Below are positions 1-12,790 of a DNA stretch of 64,000 nt, piece by piece (within the stretch, counting starts at the first letter, position 1; the number at the start of each line of letters is the position of its first letter). Location of the stretch: the NCBI GenBank assembly GCA_030549335.1, contig CM060188.1, positions 3,782,001 to 3,846,000 of the forward strand, in the 5' to 3' direction. A model generated the notes under the pieces. It made no database searches, was not told the origin of the DNA, and saw only the letters and a program-made list of their open reading frames with translations. This DNA comes from Pontederia crassipes. Lineage: Eukaryota > Streptophyta > Magnoliopsida > Commelinales > Pontederiaceae. The position numbers and the translations under genes are program-made.

Positions 1-862
1 AAAATATAATTTATTATTTTATAAGGTATAAAATTATAGTAAATAAAAATATTATATGTATTGAATTATTTAAAATTCACGTAAATCTTAAGATTCAAAT
101 ATAATATATTTTTTTCTAAAACCATTGAACATTTTAACTAATAAAATCCTATCATAATAAATATAATATATGCATAAGATTTACATTAATTTTAATAATT
201 TATGTTATAATACAATACATATAACTATAATGTTTACATTGGTTAATTTAATTAATATGAATTTTAAATAATTTTATTATACTACGATATTAAGTACAAT
301 ATTTGAACTAATTAATAAAATAATTTTTAATTATTAGAACTAAATAATTTATCATTTTGAATTAATAAAAGTAAAGAAATTAATTTATAAGCTGAATAAT
401 TAAAAGAAAAAAGAAAGAAAATAAATTGCAAATTCTTGCTTAATACAGGGTACAAGTTTCCATCAATGAGATGTTTATTCAAACTAATCGAAACTTGACC
501 AAACTTTTGCCCAAGTTACGATAGCCAAGTACTACCGTATTGTAATACTAGACAATAACATAAAACACGGGGCATTCGGCAATGGAACTTAGTTGGAACC
601 AAGAGTTGGTTCCAACTAGTTCCACCAAACGTCCGCATGTAGTATGGTTCTTGAGGTGGAATCGGAATTAAAGTCATGTGAGTTTAGTTTCACTTTGATG
701 AAACTAAGTGGTGTTTTACCTTCTTTTTCTTTTTTCCTTTTTGGATGTTCACACTTTTTTATTTTGCAAACTCTTTTTTTATTAATTTATTTTTTTACCT
801 TTCTTATAAAATTAATCACACCACTAACTACGCAGAGAGGACCCTCTTCAGAGTCATTTAAC

Positions 863-901
<39 letters not shown>

Positions 902-1220
902 AGAAAGTAGTCTTACACATTTTTCTTGTTATTGTACTTTTTAAAAAGTTATAAGATCTCCATCCTGTTAAGTACGAGAACAATTTATAAAAATAGAATT
1001 GTATTTTTATCTGTATTGTCAAATGTCAATTTTACAAATATGTGAGTCTTGCATTAATGATTACAGAATAAAAAATAATATATTCTTGCATCATCCTAAA
1101 ATGTCATTGCTGATTAATTATCTTGAAAACATAGATGCACGATAGAACCATACAAATAAAAAAACAAATAAAAAGAGATGCGACCGTAAATCATTAATCT
1201 CCACAATAAATATCACAAAG
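1..1220. other. AT-rich intergenic DNA
   Basis: Strongly AT-rich sequence without a supportable gene. The only distinct structure is an (AT)n microsatellite near 865-898. The short open frame over 644-910 runs into that microsatellite and has no recognisable domain. Confidence 0.6.
865..898. repeat. (AT)n microsatellite
   Basis: Uninterrupted AT dinucleotide run of about 17 units. Confidence 0.95.
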
Positions 1221-1226
1221 AAATAC

Positions 1227-4200
1227 CGTCCCCACCACATTTTAAATCGTGATTTAAACCGAAGTTCGCGACTCATTACAGACGATCAAATAAAATTAAG
1301 AAAGATTACGAAAACGTAATGTAATCTTTCTTTTTTTATAACATACATAAGAATAAAAACATCATAAAATAAACTACACAATTTATGATAATTCTTCAGA
1401 GCAAATCAATAATCCTTAAGTTTTACGTCTCATAAAATAATTTTGCCTTCTTACAACATATAAAATATTACATATGCATTACGCATAACTAAACCTCTCG
1501 ACATCCTAATAAAAGGATACGAGGGACTCAAATCTTCCCATCTTACCACGAACCCTTCAAATACTATCACCTCGCATGAATTTCAAGAATTATCTGAAAA
1601 ATATTGGAAACAACAGAGTAAGCTAAAATAGCTCAGTAAGTTGATAACTCATAATTTATGTGTTACCAACTAATCAATTCGGAGGGACATGCAAAGATAT
1701 AAAAGAATAATAATATCGCAATGGGTGTTTTCATATATTTGAAAATAATAATACAATATCCTAATCAAAATTATCACACTCCAATTGCATCAATATCACT
1801 CAAATCATATCAAACAGATGTATGCAAATGCAACACTCTCATATGAATGCACGAATCACCAACTGGTCAGTGCTCGATAGGTGAACTCTAGAGGTGGCTC
1901 CCATCGTGATCAGCGATGTAGCACTTAGCTCCATTCTACCTCATCCCTTTCGGGGAACAAATAATAAAACGATAGGTGGACTTTAGAGGTGGCCCCTACG
2001 GATTCTAGAGGTGGCCCTCATCGCGACTACTCACGATGTGACACTTAGCTCCGCATGGCACTTAGCTCCAGCCTATCTCATCCCATTACAGGAGAACATA
2101 ATGATGGATTGGATTCTAGAAGTGACTTCCATCGTGATCAGCGATGTAGCACTTAGTTCCAACCATCATAGATGCAAATGCAAATGGATGTATTCATCAC
2201 ATAACAAACATCTCCTGACTATCAGAAGATGAATCATACCCAATACCATTTCAAAATGAATAAGATTGCACTCATCGCAATCCATTCAAATCATATCACA
2301 TATATTTTCCATAATTGCATTGCTCGAAATTAATTCATAGCATTCTAAAACATATTCGATACACATATAATAATCGATGTCACACCGAATTCAAAAGAGG
2401 TGAAAACATAAAGTAGGAGAAATCAACTTACCTATAAGGGCTAGCAAAATATTTTCATTTCCTTATTCACTACTTTATTCTTCTACTCCTATAACAATAA
2501 TAGTAAGAAACACATTACTACTATGATCTGAACACAATCCTATCACACATGAAACATAATTAATTGCTTAGGTACATGAACCTTAAGTATTTACTCTTAT
2601 AACTTAAGTAACTATTAAACATAAGAATTGACCTAATATTATAACAGATTGCACGCATAGTAAAGAAAAATTCATATCTTCTAGTATACATAATCAAATG
2701 ACCTCATTCCAATTTTTTTTTACTTTCATATTACAGAGACATTAATTTGTAAAAGTTTCATTTCCTACTTCACTATGGTTTGTTCTCATGAAAATCAATA
2801 TCCAGCCTAACTTTTATGTTGTTCTTATGTCCTGACAGACTGAGTAATCTTACTTTTATGATTTATATAAAATAATAAGCCTTCCCTGTTATGATTCTTT
2901 TAATTTTCTCAAATAATAGACATCTTAAAGTACTCATAAAATTACTTGAATTTATATCTAAGTGTACTGAGCACAATAAATATAACCAATACTAGTATAA
3001 TCTATCCTAAGCTCCATTCTGACAGATTGAGTAAGGCTCGGTAAAATATTTATAACTTTCGCTAAACATATCATTTTCTAGTGATTTCAATTGTATATGA
3101 AACCTAACATCAATATCTATAACATCCTAAATTATCAAATAATTCCACGACATATTGAATTTAATACATAATTTACAAATTCGGATAGCAATTTAGGCGG
3201 ACAGAGTGATAGTACCTTGATACGAGCATAACTTTATTTACAAAAATCATATTAACTTGATTCCAAAGCTCAATGAAAGTAGACTCATAGAGGATCAATC
3301 AGAATAAATTTAATAATTTTTGAATCACTCTAAGGTATGAAATTATGTAGCTAAAGGTTCGTGAATGAATTGAACATGGCTAGGGTTAATCTTACCCATG
3401 AACAACATGAGTTTTGTCCCATGTTCAAGTAAAATCCGAAAATAAACGGATGAGAAAGGTTCAGAGTCACCCTAATTAAGAATTATGTAGTTAAAGTCCA
3501 AAGAAAATGAAGTAGGAACTTACCAAAATCTAAATCCCTAGTTACCCCTTCTCTTTTTGTTCTAATTTCCTTCAACCATGTAGCATGTTTTTTTCTACCT
3601 TTGTAATTCGGCCAAGGGTGGTGAATAGGGCAGAAGAAGGTAGTAAAAGGTGAAAGGATAAGTATTAAAAGTAAAGGAGATACCGACTTTAGGTTGTACA
3701 TGTGGTACTTCCCAAAATGATCTTGAAGTATGACTTATTCACATGTAAATAAAAAACTACCCCCCATTTGGATTTTGCATTTTCCCATTTATTTATTTAT
3801 TTATTCATTTACTTAAGACATTACATGTAAATAAGAAACTACCCCCATTTGGATTCAAATAAAATATTTAGAAATATAAATAATCAATGAATCAAAATCT
3901 AATTTTTTGTCCGAAGAACAAAAATCGCAATTTCACAGATTTTTCGATTTTGTGTCTACGTTTTACCTAACTCATACACTTCCTGAAAATTCTTAAAAAT
4001 CACTTTTAGAATTCTTTCATATATAGGAACAATTACCGAGACTTTAATTTTCCAAATTTTCACTTTTTTCGAAAATCACATTTTCATGCCTTAAGTAAAT
4101 TTCAATCGCTTTCACATTTTAGTTGATATTGAAGTCTAAGTCTTAACATCACATTCATAGAGATTATCAATAAAATAATATAACATCACATTCATACAAC

Positions 4201-4232
4201 TAATCATGCATGGTTAACTTAGGGATATTACA
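1227..4232 (-). mobile_element. Probable decayed solo LTR
   Basis: Read on the minus strand, the block begins TGTAATATCCC at 4232, like the start of many plant Ty3/gypsy LTRs. AATAC follows the end at 4233-4237, and AATAC also occurs at 1222-1226, which would be a 5-bp target duplication. The proposed inner end reads GGGGACG rather than a canonical CA, so this boundary is uncertain. The block holds an internal tandem repeat (1880-2165), as large plant LTRs often do. No gag-pol is present. It could instead be several unrelated relics. Confidence 0.35.
1880..2165. repeat. Degenerate tandem repeat
   Basis: About three imperfect copies of a unit containing CTAGAGGTGGC, CATCGTGATCAGCGATGTAG and CACTTAGCTCC, separated by variable spacers with a CTCATCCC motif. 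It probably belongs to the surrounding LTR relic. Confidence 0.7.
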
Positions 4233-4520
4233 AATACCACAAGAATGATGCATCAGAGAAAGAGGCAGTCGTAATCATGGTCGAAGTGTGTGGCGAACTC
4301 GTCCATCTCGCGCTTCGAAAGTGCGAAGCCAATTTGCAGACCGCATCCGCCTTCTCTACTGTCAGTCAATGACATGGCCCCCGACTTCGCGATGGCAACC
4401 ACCTCCACATTCGCCGGCCGACCCCACCTGAAGTCAATGCCGTAGACCTTGAACTGGGGCGACCCTGCAACGCTCAGCGGTTGCTCAGGGATTATGTGCG
4501 CCCACTTCTCGAGTCATTTG

Positions 4521-4743
4521 TGTCAAATTCAGAAAGATGGAAAGAAGGTAGAGAGAAAGTGGGCGAAAAACTTCTCAATCAAAATGACTGAGGAGCGCAG
4601 CTTTGTATTTATATGATGGATGTACAGTAAAAACTAAAAATAACTGTCTGAAAGTTACAACTCTACGGATATATACAAAGCACCGATATAGAACTTTATA
4701 ACGCTGCGACACACAACAAAGAAGAAACAACCAACTATCAACA
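4521..4743 (-). repeat. copia 3' LTR
   Basis: On the plus strand it starts TGTCAAATTC and ends TATCAACA; on the element strand it also starts TG and ends CA. It pairs with the copy at 9352-9574. Confidence 0.96.
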
Positions 4744-4756
4744 CTCCCCCTCAAAC
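4744..4756 (-). other. copia polypurine tract
   Basis: On the minus strand it reads GTTTGAGGGGGAG, immediately before the 3' LTR, the expected place for the plus-strand DNA primer. Confidence 0.88.
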
Positions 4757-4849
4757 TAGGTCTTATGCACATTAAGCATGCCTAGTTTGGAAGCAAGATA
4801 AGCATGTTGCTTTGGACTCAATGCCTTAGTAAAGATATCAGCAATTTGT

Positions 4850-7800
4850 TCATTCGTAATATGGATGTATAAACTGTGCTATAAACTGATCCCTGACAAA
4901 ATGACAGTTTACATCTATATGTTTGGTTCTTTCGTGGAAGATTGGAATTTTAGCAATGTGTATTGCTGCATTATTATCACAACCAATTGCAATGGGAGTC
5001 GAGACATGAACCCCCAATTCTAAAAACATTATGTATATCCATATGAGTTCAGCAACAAGACTACCCATACTCATTCCGCAGAGGAACGAGAGACTGTTTC
5101 TTGTTTTTTTTTTTTTTGACTTCCAAGATATCAGGCTTCACCTATCTTCACACAATAATCTGTTACTGAATGCCTTGTCATAAGGCAAGCTGCCCAGTCA
5201 GCATCGCAAAACCCCTGCAAGTTATCAGAATTCTTTGCTGGAAAGAAGAGGCTAGCACTTGGATTATTCTTCAAATATTTGATAACTCTTAATGCCGATT
5301 CCATGTGTGACTGTTTGGACTGTTGCATGTATTGACTGAGATGCTGGACTGAGTAGGAAATATCAAGATGAGTGATTGTCAGATATATCAGTTTCCCCAT
5401 AAGTCTTTGATAGGAAATAGTATCAGATAAAACTGTGTCAGTTGATTCAGGAACAAATAGCTTATCATATTCAAGAGTCGTGAGCTTTAAATTTTGTTCA
5501 AGAGGTGCTTCAACTCCTTTGGCCGCAGAGAGTCCAGTATCTGCAATCAAATTCATAGCATATTTCCTTTGATTCAAAACAATTCCTTTGTTAGATCTCA
5601 TAACCTCTAAACCAATAAAAAACTTCAATTCACCAAGATCCTTGATTTTGAAATTAGGACTAAGAATATTCTTTGCTTGCTGAATCAAAATTTTAGAATT
5701 CCCAGTGAGAATAATATCATCCACATAAATGAGAAGGACAACAATATTATTCTCAGAACGTTTGATAAACATGGAATAATCCAAATGACTCTACAAGAAA
5801 CCAACCTGAATTAACACTTGAGAAAGTTTGAGATTCCATTGCCTCGAAGCCTGCTTGAGTCCATACAATGAACGCTGAAGTCGACACACTTTAGACTCCC
5901 CCTGTCGACGAAATCCAAGTGGAATTTGCATATAGACCTCTTCATAAAGGTCCCCATTGAGAAAGGCGTTATTAATGTCGAGATGAAACAATGGCCAGGA
6001 ATGAAAGGCGGCAATTGTAAGAAGACATCTAATGGTGGTCATCTTAGCAACAGGGGAAAATGTCTCTTTGTAATCAACACCCTCTAATTGAGTAAAGCCT
6101 CTAGCCACCAACCGAGTCTTATAGCGTTCAACCTGACCAAAAAATTTTAATTTCACTTTATAAACCCATTTGCATCCTATGGCCTTTTTACTTGGTGATA
6201 AATCAACAATTTCTCAAGTATTGTTGGACTCAAGAGCATCCATCTCTAACTTCATGGCTTGAATCCAATCAAGATATTTAGCAGCCTCATAGTAAGAAGA
6301 AGGCTCAACAACAACATTCAAAGAGACCAGGAAGGCTTGATATCGAGCTGGCAGATGGCCATATGAAACAACATTAGAGATAGGATATCGAGGAGAAACT
6401 AAAGAAGAAGAATGATTGGCATAATCATGAAGCCAATTAGGAGGTTTGACAACTCGACGAGGTCTGGAAGGAGCTCCAAAAAAAGGCTCAACAGGTAGGT
6501 CTAAAACAGGAAGAGAAGGAGAAGGAGGAACAGGAACACAAGGACTAGAAGAAGAAGTATCAGGACTAGTATCATATACCAAAGGAGAATTGGAAGAAGA
6601 CACAAGAACAGGAGCAAAAGGATCAAGAATGTCAGACTTAGAAATGTTAACAGTAGGAGAAGACAAAGAAGTAGGTGAATCAAGGAAAGGAAAAACAGTT
6701 TCTTGAAATTGAACATCCCTGCAACAAACTATTTTGCGAGAAAAGAGATCCAGAATCCTGTAACCTTTTTGTGTAGCAGAATAACCAAGAAAAACTGCTC
6801 GAGAAGCTCGAGGAGAGAATTTATCTAAAACTGGTAATAGACTGTAGTAGCAAAGATAGCCAAAGACTCTGAGATGAGAAAGATCTGGAGAGGTTCCAAA
6901 GAAAACTTGATATGGGCTTTTATGAGCAAGTACTGATAGAGACAATCTATTGATCAGATATACTACAGTAAGAACACAGTCACCCAGAATTCAATTGGAA
7001 CATTACTATGAAATTTCAGTGCCCGAGCAACCTCTAAAATGTGTCGATGTTTACGTTCAACCACTCTATTTTGTTGTGGGGTATAAATGCAAGAGGTCTG
7101 ATGAGTGATACCCTTGGATGCAAAGAAATTTTGACAATCATGATTAATAAATTCTGAACCATTGTCAGACCTAATGACTTTGACATGTTTCTGAAACTGA
7201 TTCTCAACAATTGCAACAAATTGCGTTATGTATATGATAGCCTCATTCTTAAATTTCAGAAGATGTATCCAAGTCATGCGAGAAAAGTCATCCATAATAG
7301 TAAGAAAAAAACGAAATCCATCATGAGTTTGATGTTGATATGGCCTCCATACATCCATACGAATCAAATCAAAATAACTTTTAGAAGTAGCAGCATGACT
7401 GGGAAAAGGTAATCGAGTCTGTCTGGACAAATGACAGACTTTACAATCAGTGTGAATATTGTCAGAAGAGAAAGACTTTACAGCTGTTAATTTTGGAAAA
7501 GGTACATGACCCAAACGGCAATGCCAAAGCATAACACTATCTACTTCTACAGCAGCAACATCAGCTAGATTGTCCCCTTTGCTCAACAAGGTAAAAGACT
7601 TAGGAACTTGATCAGCAACAGTCCCTTGAACCAAAAAATACAATCCATTCACTCGTTTACCAATCCCCTTCACCAACCCACTATAGAGGTCCTGAAATAT
7701 GTAGAAATCAGGATAAAATTTGACTGTGCTCAACAAATCTTTGGTGAGCTTGGAGATGGATAACAAGTTATAATGAAATTCTGGTATATACAGAACATCT

Positions 7801-9094
7801 TGTAAACTCTCTGTTGAGTTTACTCTGCAACTACCAATATGAGTTATCTGTGCAACATTGCCATTTGGTAACTTCACTTGTCGAGCTGATGGTAAGAGCT
7901 GAACATTATGTAAACAATGTATATCTAATACCATATAATTTGAGGCTCCTAAATCAAAATCCATTTTACAGAAGACAAGGTAAGATTAAAGAATCCATTA
8001 CCTGCCGTTAGCAAAAGTATCTGTAGGACTGTGTTTATTCAGAATTCTTAATATTTGTTGATACTGTTCAGAAGTGATTTCTGAATTGATATCCTGATTA
8101 GAAGAAGAACATCCAGATTGTAAAACTTTGGAAGTTGGTCCTTGTGTAAATTCAGCAGAAGAAGCATGTTCTGAAATTTAAACTGCATTGACATTTGTTT
8201 GATTTCTGGGCCCGTTGAACTTGAAACCTGGTGGAAAATCAATTATTCTATAACATTGAGCCTTGATATGACCAACCTTATGATAGTGATCACATATAAC
8301 ATTCTTGTTCTTTTTGTTCTTTTGTCCAGAAATCTGATAAGAAGAATTGACTTCTGATGGGGCCACAGGAATCAAACTAGTATTATAAGCCGACTGAGTT
8401 GTGGAATATAAAGTGTTTTTTCTTTGTTGTTCTTCTTCCAAAAGTATGGCATAAACTTCATTTTCAAAAGGAAGTGGTTTCATTAAGATGATTTAGGATC
8501 TAACAGTAGCATAGGTTTCGTTCAGTCTCATAAGTAACTGAAAAACTTTTAATTATTGAAAATACAACACATTTGTTGGATCTGAAATGCCCAAAGAAGG
8601 AATAATACTATACGGATCTTCCCAATATAATCTGAGTTTAGTGTGATATTCTGTAATTCCTAATGAACCCTGTGTAAACATTGTGATTTCCTTATGCATC
8701 TGATACATCTTAGAAGTATTAATCCCATCAACCGTTCCTTCAAATCCTTCCATACAACACAGGCCTCTGATATGTATGCATTACTTCCTAAAAGACCATA
8801 TGATACAGTTGAAAGAATCCAAGAAATCACAAGGGCATTACATCTTTGCCATTCAAAATGCAAAGATTGATCAAATTGATCTAATCGACAAGATCCATTC
8901 AGAAAATCGAGCTTATGTTTGGCCAATAATGCATTTGAAAATGCACGGCTCCACATGGTATAATTCTCAACCCCGATAAGTTTGACCGGAATTAAAATAA
9001 GACCATGAGAATCTGAAGGATGCAAATAAAGTGGATTTGTATGATCCAAAGAAAGAACAATAGATGAACTCCCAGAATTAGAGGACTCCGCCAT
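4850..9094 (-). pseudogene. Decayed copia gag-pol polyprotein
   Basis: Gag starts at 9094 and contains a CCHC zinc knuckle near 8300 in which the second Cys is replaced by Tyr. Protease shows DLGAS near 7950 instead of the usual DTGAS. GAG-pre-integrase and integrase follow (about 7600-6950), with RSDNGSEF and VVERKHR carrying catalytic D and E. Reverse transcriptase spans about 6150-5650 with YVDDIILTGN, and RNase H about 5230-4850 with FCDADWA. The frame changes several times. An in-frame TAG interrupts RT just upstream of the DYSMF stretch (about 5790), and a poly-T tract near 5105-5118 lies at a frame break in RNase H. The polyprotein is dead. Confidence 0.93.
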
Positions 9095-9339
9095 ATCAAC
9101 AAGGTTGCAAAACCAGGTATCAAAAATTCAATTCAATTTATCCAAATAAGAAGTCGAATTTAAACAAGGAACCTGTGAAATAGAACCCTGATCTGATCGC
9201 AGGATCTTGAAGAACTCCAGGTAATCAATAGATGTAACCAAGAGATTTGCGATCAAGACAACACGATCGCTGAAGTTTTCAAGAAAAAATAGAATCAAAC
9301 AGCAGCTCATCAGATTATCGTAGAACGCATGGATAGATA

Positions 9340-9351
9340 GCTATGATACCA
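9340..9351 (-). other. copia primer-binding site
   Basis: On the minus strand TGGTATCATAGC directly follows the 5' LTR. It matches the 3' end complement of initiator tRNA-Met (TGGTATCAGAGC) except for one base. Confidence 0.88.
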
Positions 9352-9574
9352 TGTCAAATTCAAAAAGAGGGAAAGAAGGTAGAGAGAAAGTGGGCGAAAA
9401 ACTTCTCAATCAAAATGATGGAGGAGCGCAACTTTGTATTTATATGATAGATGTACAATAAAAATTGGAAATAACTGTCTGAAAGTTACAATTCTGCGGA
9501 TATATACAAAGCGCCGATATAGAATTTTATAAAGCTGCGACACACAACAAAGAAGAAACAACTAACTGTCAACA
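9352..9574 (-). repeat. copia 5' LTR
   Basis: 223-bp partner of the LTR at 4521-4743, same length, about 17 substitutions by eye. Followed on the plus strand by target duplication ATTTG and then the resumed BAHD sequence. Confidence 0.96.
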
Positions 9575-10768
9575 ATTTGTCCGCTCCATGCAGAGCATCC
9601 TTCTTGAACAGCTCGATCGACTTGCAGATGCGCCTGGCCGCCGTCACGAACCCGTCCGCACTGACGAGGTCGCCTGCCTTGGCCTCGACGAAGCAGTAGT
9701 CGATGCAGTTCCCGAAGCACTCCGCCGGCACCGGCGGGCGCAGCCTGCTCCTGCAGTTGCCCGCGAAGATGAGGTGGCAGGTCCGATCGCTTCCGTACCC
9801 TCGCGCTTTGACGAGGCGCACACACACACGTAAGCGAAGGCCACCGTGATGCTCGAGCAGTGGAACGAGGCGTCTGTGCCTCCCGGCGGCGCTGCTTTGG
9901 CCGAGACCAACTCCTTGAGCCTTTTAATTTGATCACCTCCGAGAATGAAGGAGGCGAAGACCTTGTCGCTCGATGGTTCTTGTTCGTGCTCGGGCGAGGA
10001 TTTTGCAGCGCCCTGCCGTCGCACCAAGTCCAACCTCAGGGAGAATGACTTATCGTTGACGGAGAAGAGTCCTAGAGGATCTGATATCAGAGTCCTGTCG
10101 AGGACCGGGGGCCGAGCAAGCATCGGCGCCGAGACTGCGGACCTGCAACAGGCGGCCCACGAGGAGAGGAAGTGCGTGGAGCTCGACCCGTCGCATGCCG
10201 CATGGTGCAGCGTCACGCCGATGGCCACGCCGCGGTCCGGGAACACGGTCACCTGTATGGCCATCACGGGCTGAGCGCCCGGGGACCTCGGCAGCGGAGG
10301 TACCAACCGCAGCAGCCTAGCTGCGTCGGTCGAGCGGCTCCCTCAGAGCACGTCAAAGTCCTCGCCCTCGCACTCAGCCACGGCGAAGGCAACAGAGTCA
10401 CCGTCGACGTAATGGATCTCGTGCCTGTGGTCGGAGCCCGGAACGAGCCGGATCCTGCCGGCGAGAGGGTAGAAGTGCTGGAGAGTGAGGGACAGCGAAG
10501 ACTTGAGGCCGGGGAGGACGGAGTGGAGGAAGTGGGACGTGGAGTGGGGGAACTGGTAGAAGAAGACTCGCTCGACCGGATTCATGTGCAGCCATACTGC
10601 GTCGAAGAAGGACAAGGACAAGGACGCGTCGTCCGGCGCGGAGCCGCGCGGGGGAGCGACGCGAGAGCTCTCGAGGACGCGAAGGTGCGGCGGCGCTGTT
10701 GGCAGGGGGTCCATGATCGACCTTAATTGCTGCTCCCAGGCATATACGAACGGGCCCAGTGTGGTTTT

Positions 10769-10775
10769 GTTTATA
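10769..10775 (-). promoter_or_regulatory. TATA box of BAHD pseudogene
   Basis: TATAAAC on the minus strand, about 55 bp upstream of the former start codon, in a stretch that closely resembles the promoter of the intact paralogue. Confidence 0.65.
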
Positions 10776-10852
10776 GGCGGCCACTCGAAGAAGAAGCTAA
10801 ACCTCTTCTGACCCCCGGATGATGACAAGTCAAGATTGCATTTAATGCTAAA

Positions 10853-10853
10853 A

Positions 10854-10914
<61 letters not shown>
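10853..10914. repeat. (TTA)n microsatellite
   Basis: About 20 uninterrupted TTA/ATT units just upstream of the BAHD pseudogene promoter; no such tract lies upstream of the intact paralogue. Confidence 0.95.
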
Positions 10915-10915
<1 letters not shown>

Positions 10916-10959
10916 GACAAACTTTAATATATATTGTTCTTCAATTTTAATCATTTCAC

Positions 10960-12345
10960 CAACCATCCAAATTCTAGCTGCCTCACCTTGTTCTCATTTG
11001 GTTATGTTAGTCATAATTAATATGTTAATAATGTCTTAAATCTGAACTCAATTATTTCCCTACATAGTTAGGCGCTTCATCAGAATTTTCCTACGGGAGG
11101 CGGAGATCCCTGAGCGAAAATTTTTTAGGGGAGATAAATGTCCTATTTTCAGAGAATTTATTTAGAGTCTCAGTCCGTATGTAATTCCTATCATCTGTCA
11201 AAGAGAGTGTCTATATAAACTCTCTAGGGGTCTAAACAGAGACTCATCCTTGTAATCATCATTATTTCATAACAAAGAGTCACCGTCATTTTTTCTTCTT
11301 CACGTTTTTCTGTATTTCGTGCGATCCCTCTCTCCCTCTTTTCGTAACATAATATAACAATATTAATCTCTTTTTTTCACTCTCTATTAAAATGAATATC
11401 CAAAGCACACCCTGGGAAGAATAGTTTAGATCTAGTGACTCGAAATTTTCTTTATGTCTCACGACATTTTCCTCCTCCCTCCCCTTATATATACGCATAA
11501 CTTTAACATCTATCTTTATTTATCTTATTTATGAAACCACCCTTTCTTATTTATCTTTGTTCTCATTTCCTCATATTTTGTTTTGTAAATCTCCTCATTG
11601 CTAAATTCATAGTCTCTTCTAATTCAATGCCTATTTAATCCCATAGCACTGCCAAGGTAATCCATTGACACAATAATTAGTAACTTTACATCGTCGCGAT
11701 TAGACATAAGTTTCAAGTCACAAATATTTGATTCCATTAGAATTGGTGGCATACTATGAAAGTGAAAAACATCAACTTTTTAATAATATATTTTTTATAG
11801 CAAGCCTCCTATATATATATCAAAGAATCAACATTAACGATTTAATTCATGCAACATTATATGCATGATTCATATGTTGAAAGTCGATTCATTATTGAAC
11901 GAATAAATGGACTTTTGGGTGGGCCGCACATCTCTAGACTTTCGGACAAGTTGCACGGCCCGACACATTGTCAGCCTCCCCGAAAGTCGTGCTTGCCTGG
12001 CCCGATACGAGCCCGGTGGCGCAGGATCGCATCCGAGACTTTACTGATTAAACTACCAAGTTTTACAGCATCAAGTAATTACCTGATGCTAGCAGAGCGA
12101 CATGCCATATCCTTGACAGGATTTCAGAAAAATAACTCACACAAAATATGAAGCGGAAAAAAGATGATGTTTTCAATTGAACAAAATTGAAGTATGTAAG
12201 GAACACAAGGCTTATGCCAACTAAAGAAAAACTTAACTCGTCAAACTAAACAATGAAACCTAATTAATGACAAAAACAAGAAAATATGAGATAAACAACA
12301 ACTCATATTGCATTAATATCTCTTTGTTGAGAAGAGCTCAACCTA
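10960..12345. other. Intergenic DNA, possible LTR-like scrap
   Basis: No gene recognised. Around 11180-11290 a TATATAA motif followed by TCATTATTTCATAACAAAG resembles the promoter part of a plant LTR, but no element ends were found. A GC-richer island at about 11920-12050 has no identity I can assign. Confidence 0.4.
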
Positions 12346-12349
12346 GAGC

Positions 12350-12790
12350 TAGATTCGGAAGAATAATATGATGTCAAATCGAAGATATTGAGGCTTGGTG
12401 AAATCTCAAAACTAATAGGAAGATCCATCACATAAGCATTATCATTAATCTTTTCCAGAATCCTGCATGGCCCATATTTCTTGTCTTTGAGCTTAGAATA
12501 TGACCCAACTGAAAAAATGTTCTTTTCTGAGGAAGACCATCACCAAGTCACTAACTCGAAATGCCTTGGAACGCATGTGTTTATCAGCCGACAATTTGTA
12601 CTGTTGTTTAGATAATTTAATTTGTTGTCGTGTAGCTTCATGGATGATCTTAGATATTAGATTGTCAATGTTTGGGACTTCGCCATCCAAGCTGTGGATG
12701 AAGGTGAGATCAAGAACCTGCCGAGGCATTCGGCCATAAATTATTTCAAAAGCATTCGGCTCTCGTCAGGAATGTTTTAGGTTCAGGGTC
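12350..12790 (-). pseudogene. Ty3/gypsy integrase C-terminal fragment
   Basis: Minus-strand translation gives the typical end of a plant Ty3/gypsy polyprotein: FEIIYGRMPRQ, then SADKHMRSKAF, then DLVMVFLRKEHF, and after a frame break YSKLKDKKYGPCRIL and KINDNAYVMDLP. LTRs and upstream pol domains are absent, so this is a truncated relic unrelated in position to the large gypsy element downstream. Confidence 0.9.

Larger units (their letters stand above)
4521..9574 (-). mobile_element. Ty1/copia LTR retrotransposon inside BAHD pseudogene
   Basis: A complete element of about 5.05 kb with 223-bp LTRs, perfect 5-bp target duplications (ATTTG at 4516-4520 and 9575-9579), a tRNA-Met-type primer-binding site, a polypurine tract and gag-PR-INT-RT-RNaseH in copia order on the minus strand. 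The LTRs differ at about 17 of 223 positions by eye, mostly transitions, so the insertion is old. Short LTRs and small size suggest an Ale/Retrofit-like lineage, but that is only a guess. Coding frames are broken, so it is not autonomous. Confidence 0.97.
4253..10714 (-). pseudogene. BAHD acyltransferase pseudogene split by a copia element
   Basis: A former BAHD acyl-CoA-dependent acyltransferase gene, closely related to the intact copy at 16738-18117. The 5' part is 10714 down to about 9575 and the 3' part is 4520 down to the stop at 4253-4255. A copia element sits between them at 4521-9574 with duplicated target ATTTG. Two other lesions are visible: an in-frame TGA at 10343-10345, and a 2-bp insertion in a GT run near 9828 where the paralogue reads YVWVCLVK, which shifts the frame. 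The catalytic HAACD motif is retained, but the structural DFGWG motif has become DFRWG. The start is placed at 10714 because it aligns with the intact gene. The TATA region is also conserved, so the duplication included the promoter. The gene cannot make a functional enzyme; expression of the 5' fragment is possible but unknown. Confidence 0.93.

Noticed and set aside
12493-12729. Possible host gene of 78 codons
   Set aside because: The sequence is the end of a Ty3/gypsy polyprotein and continues in another frame, so it is a transposon relic.
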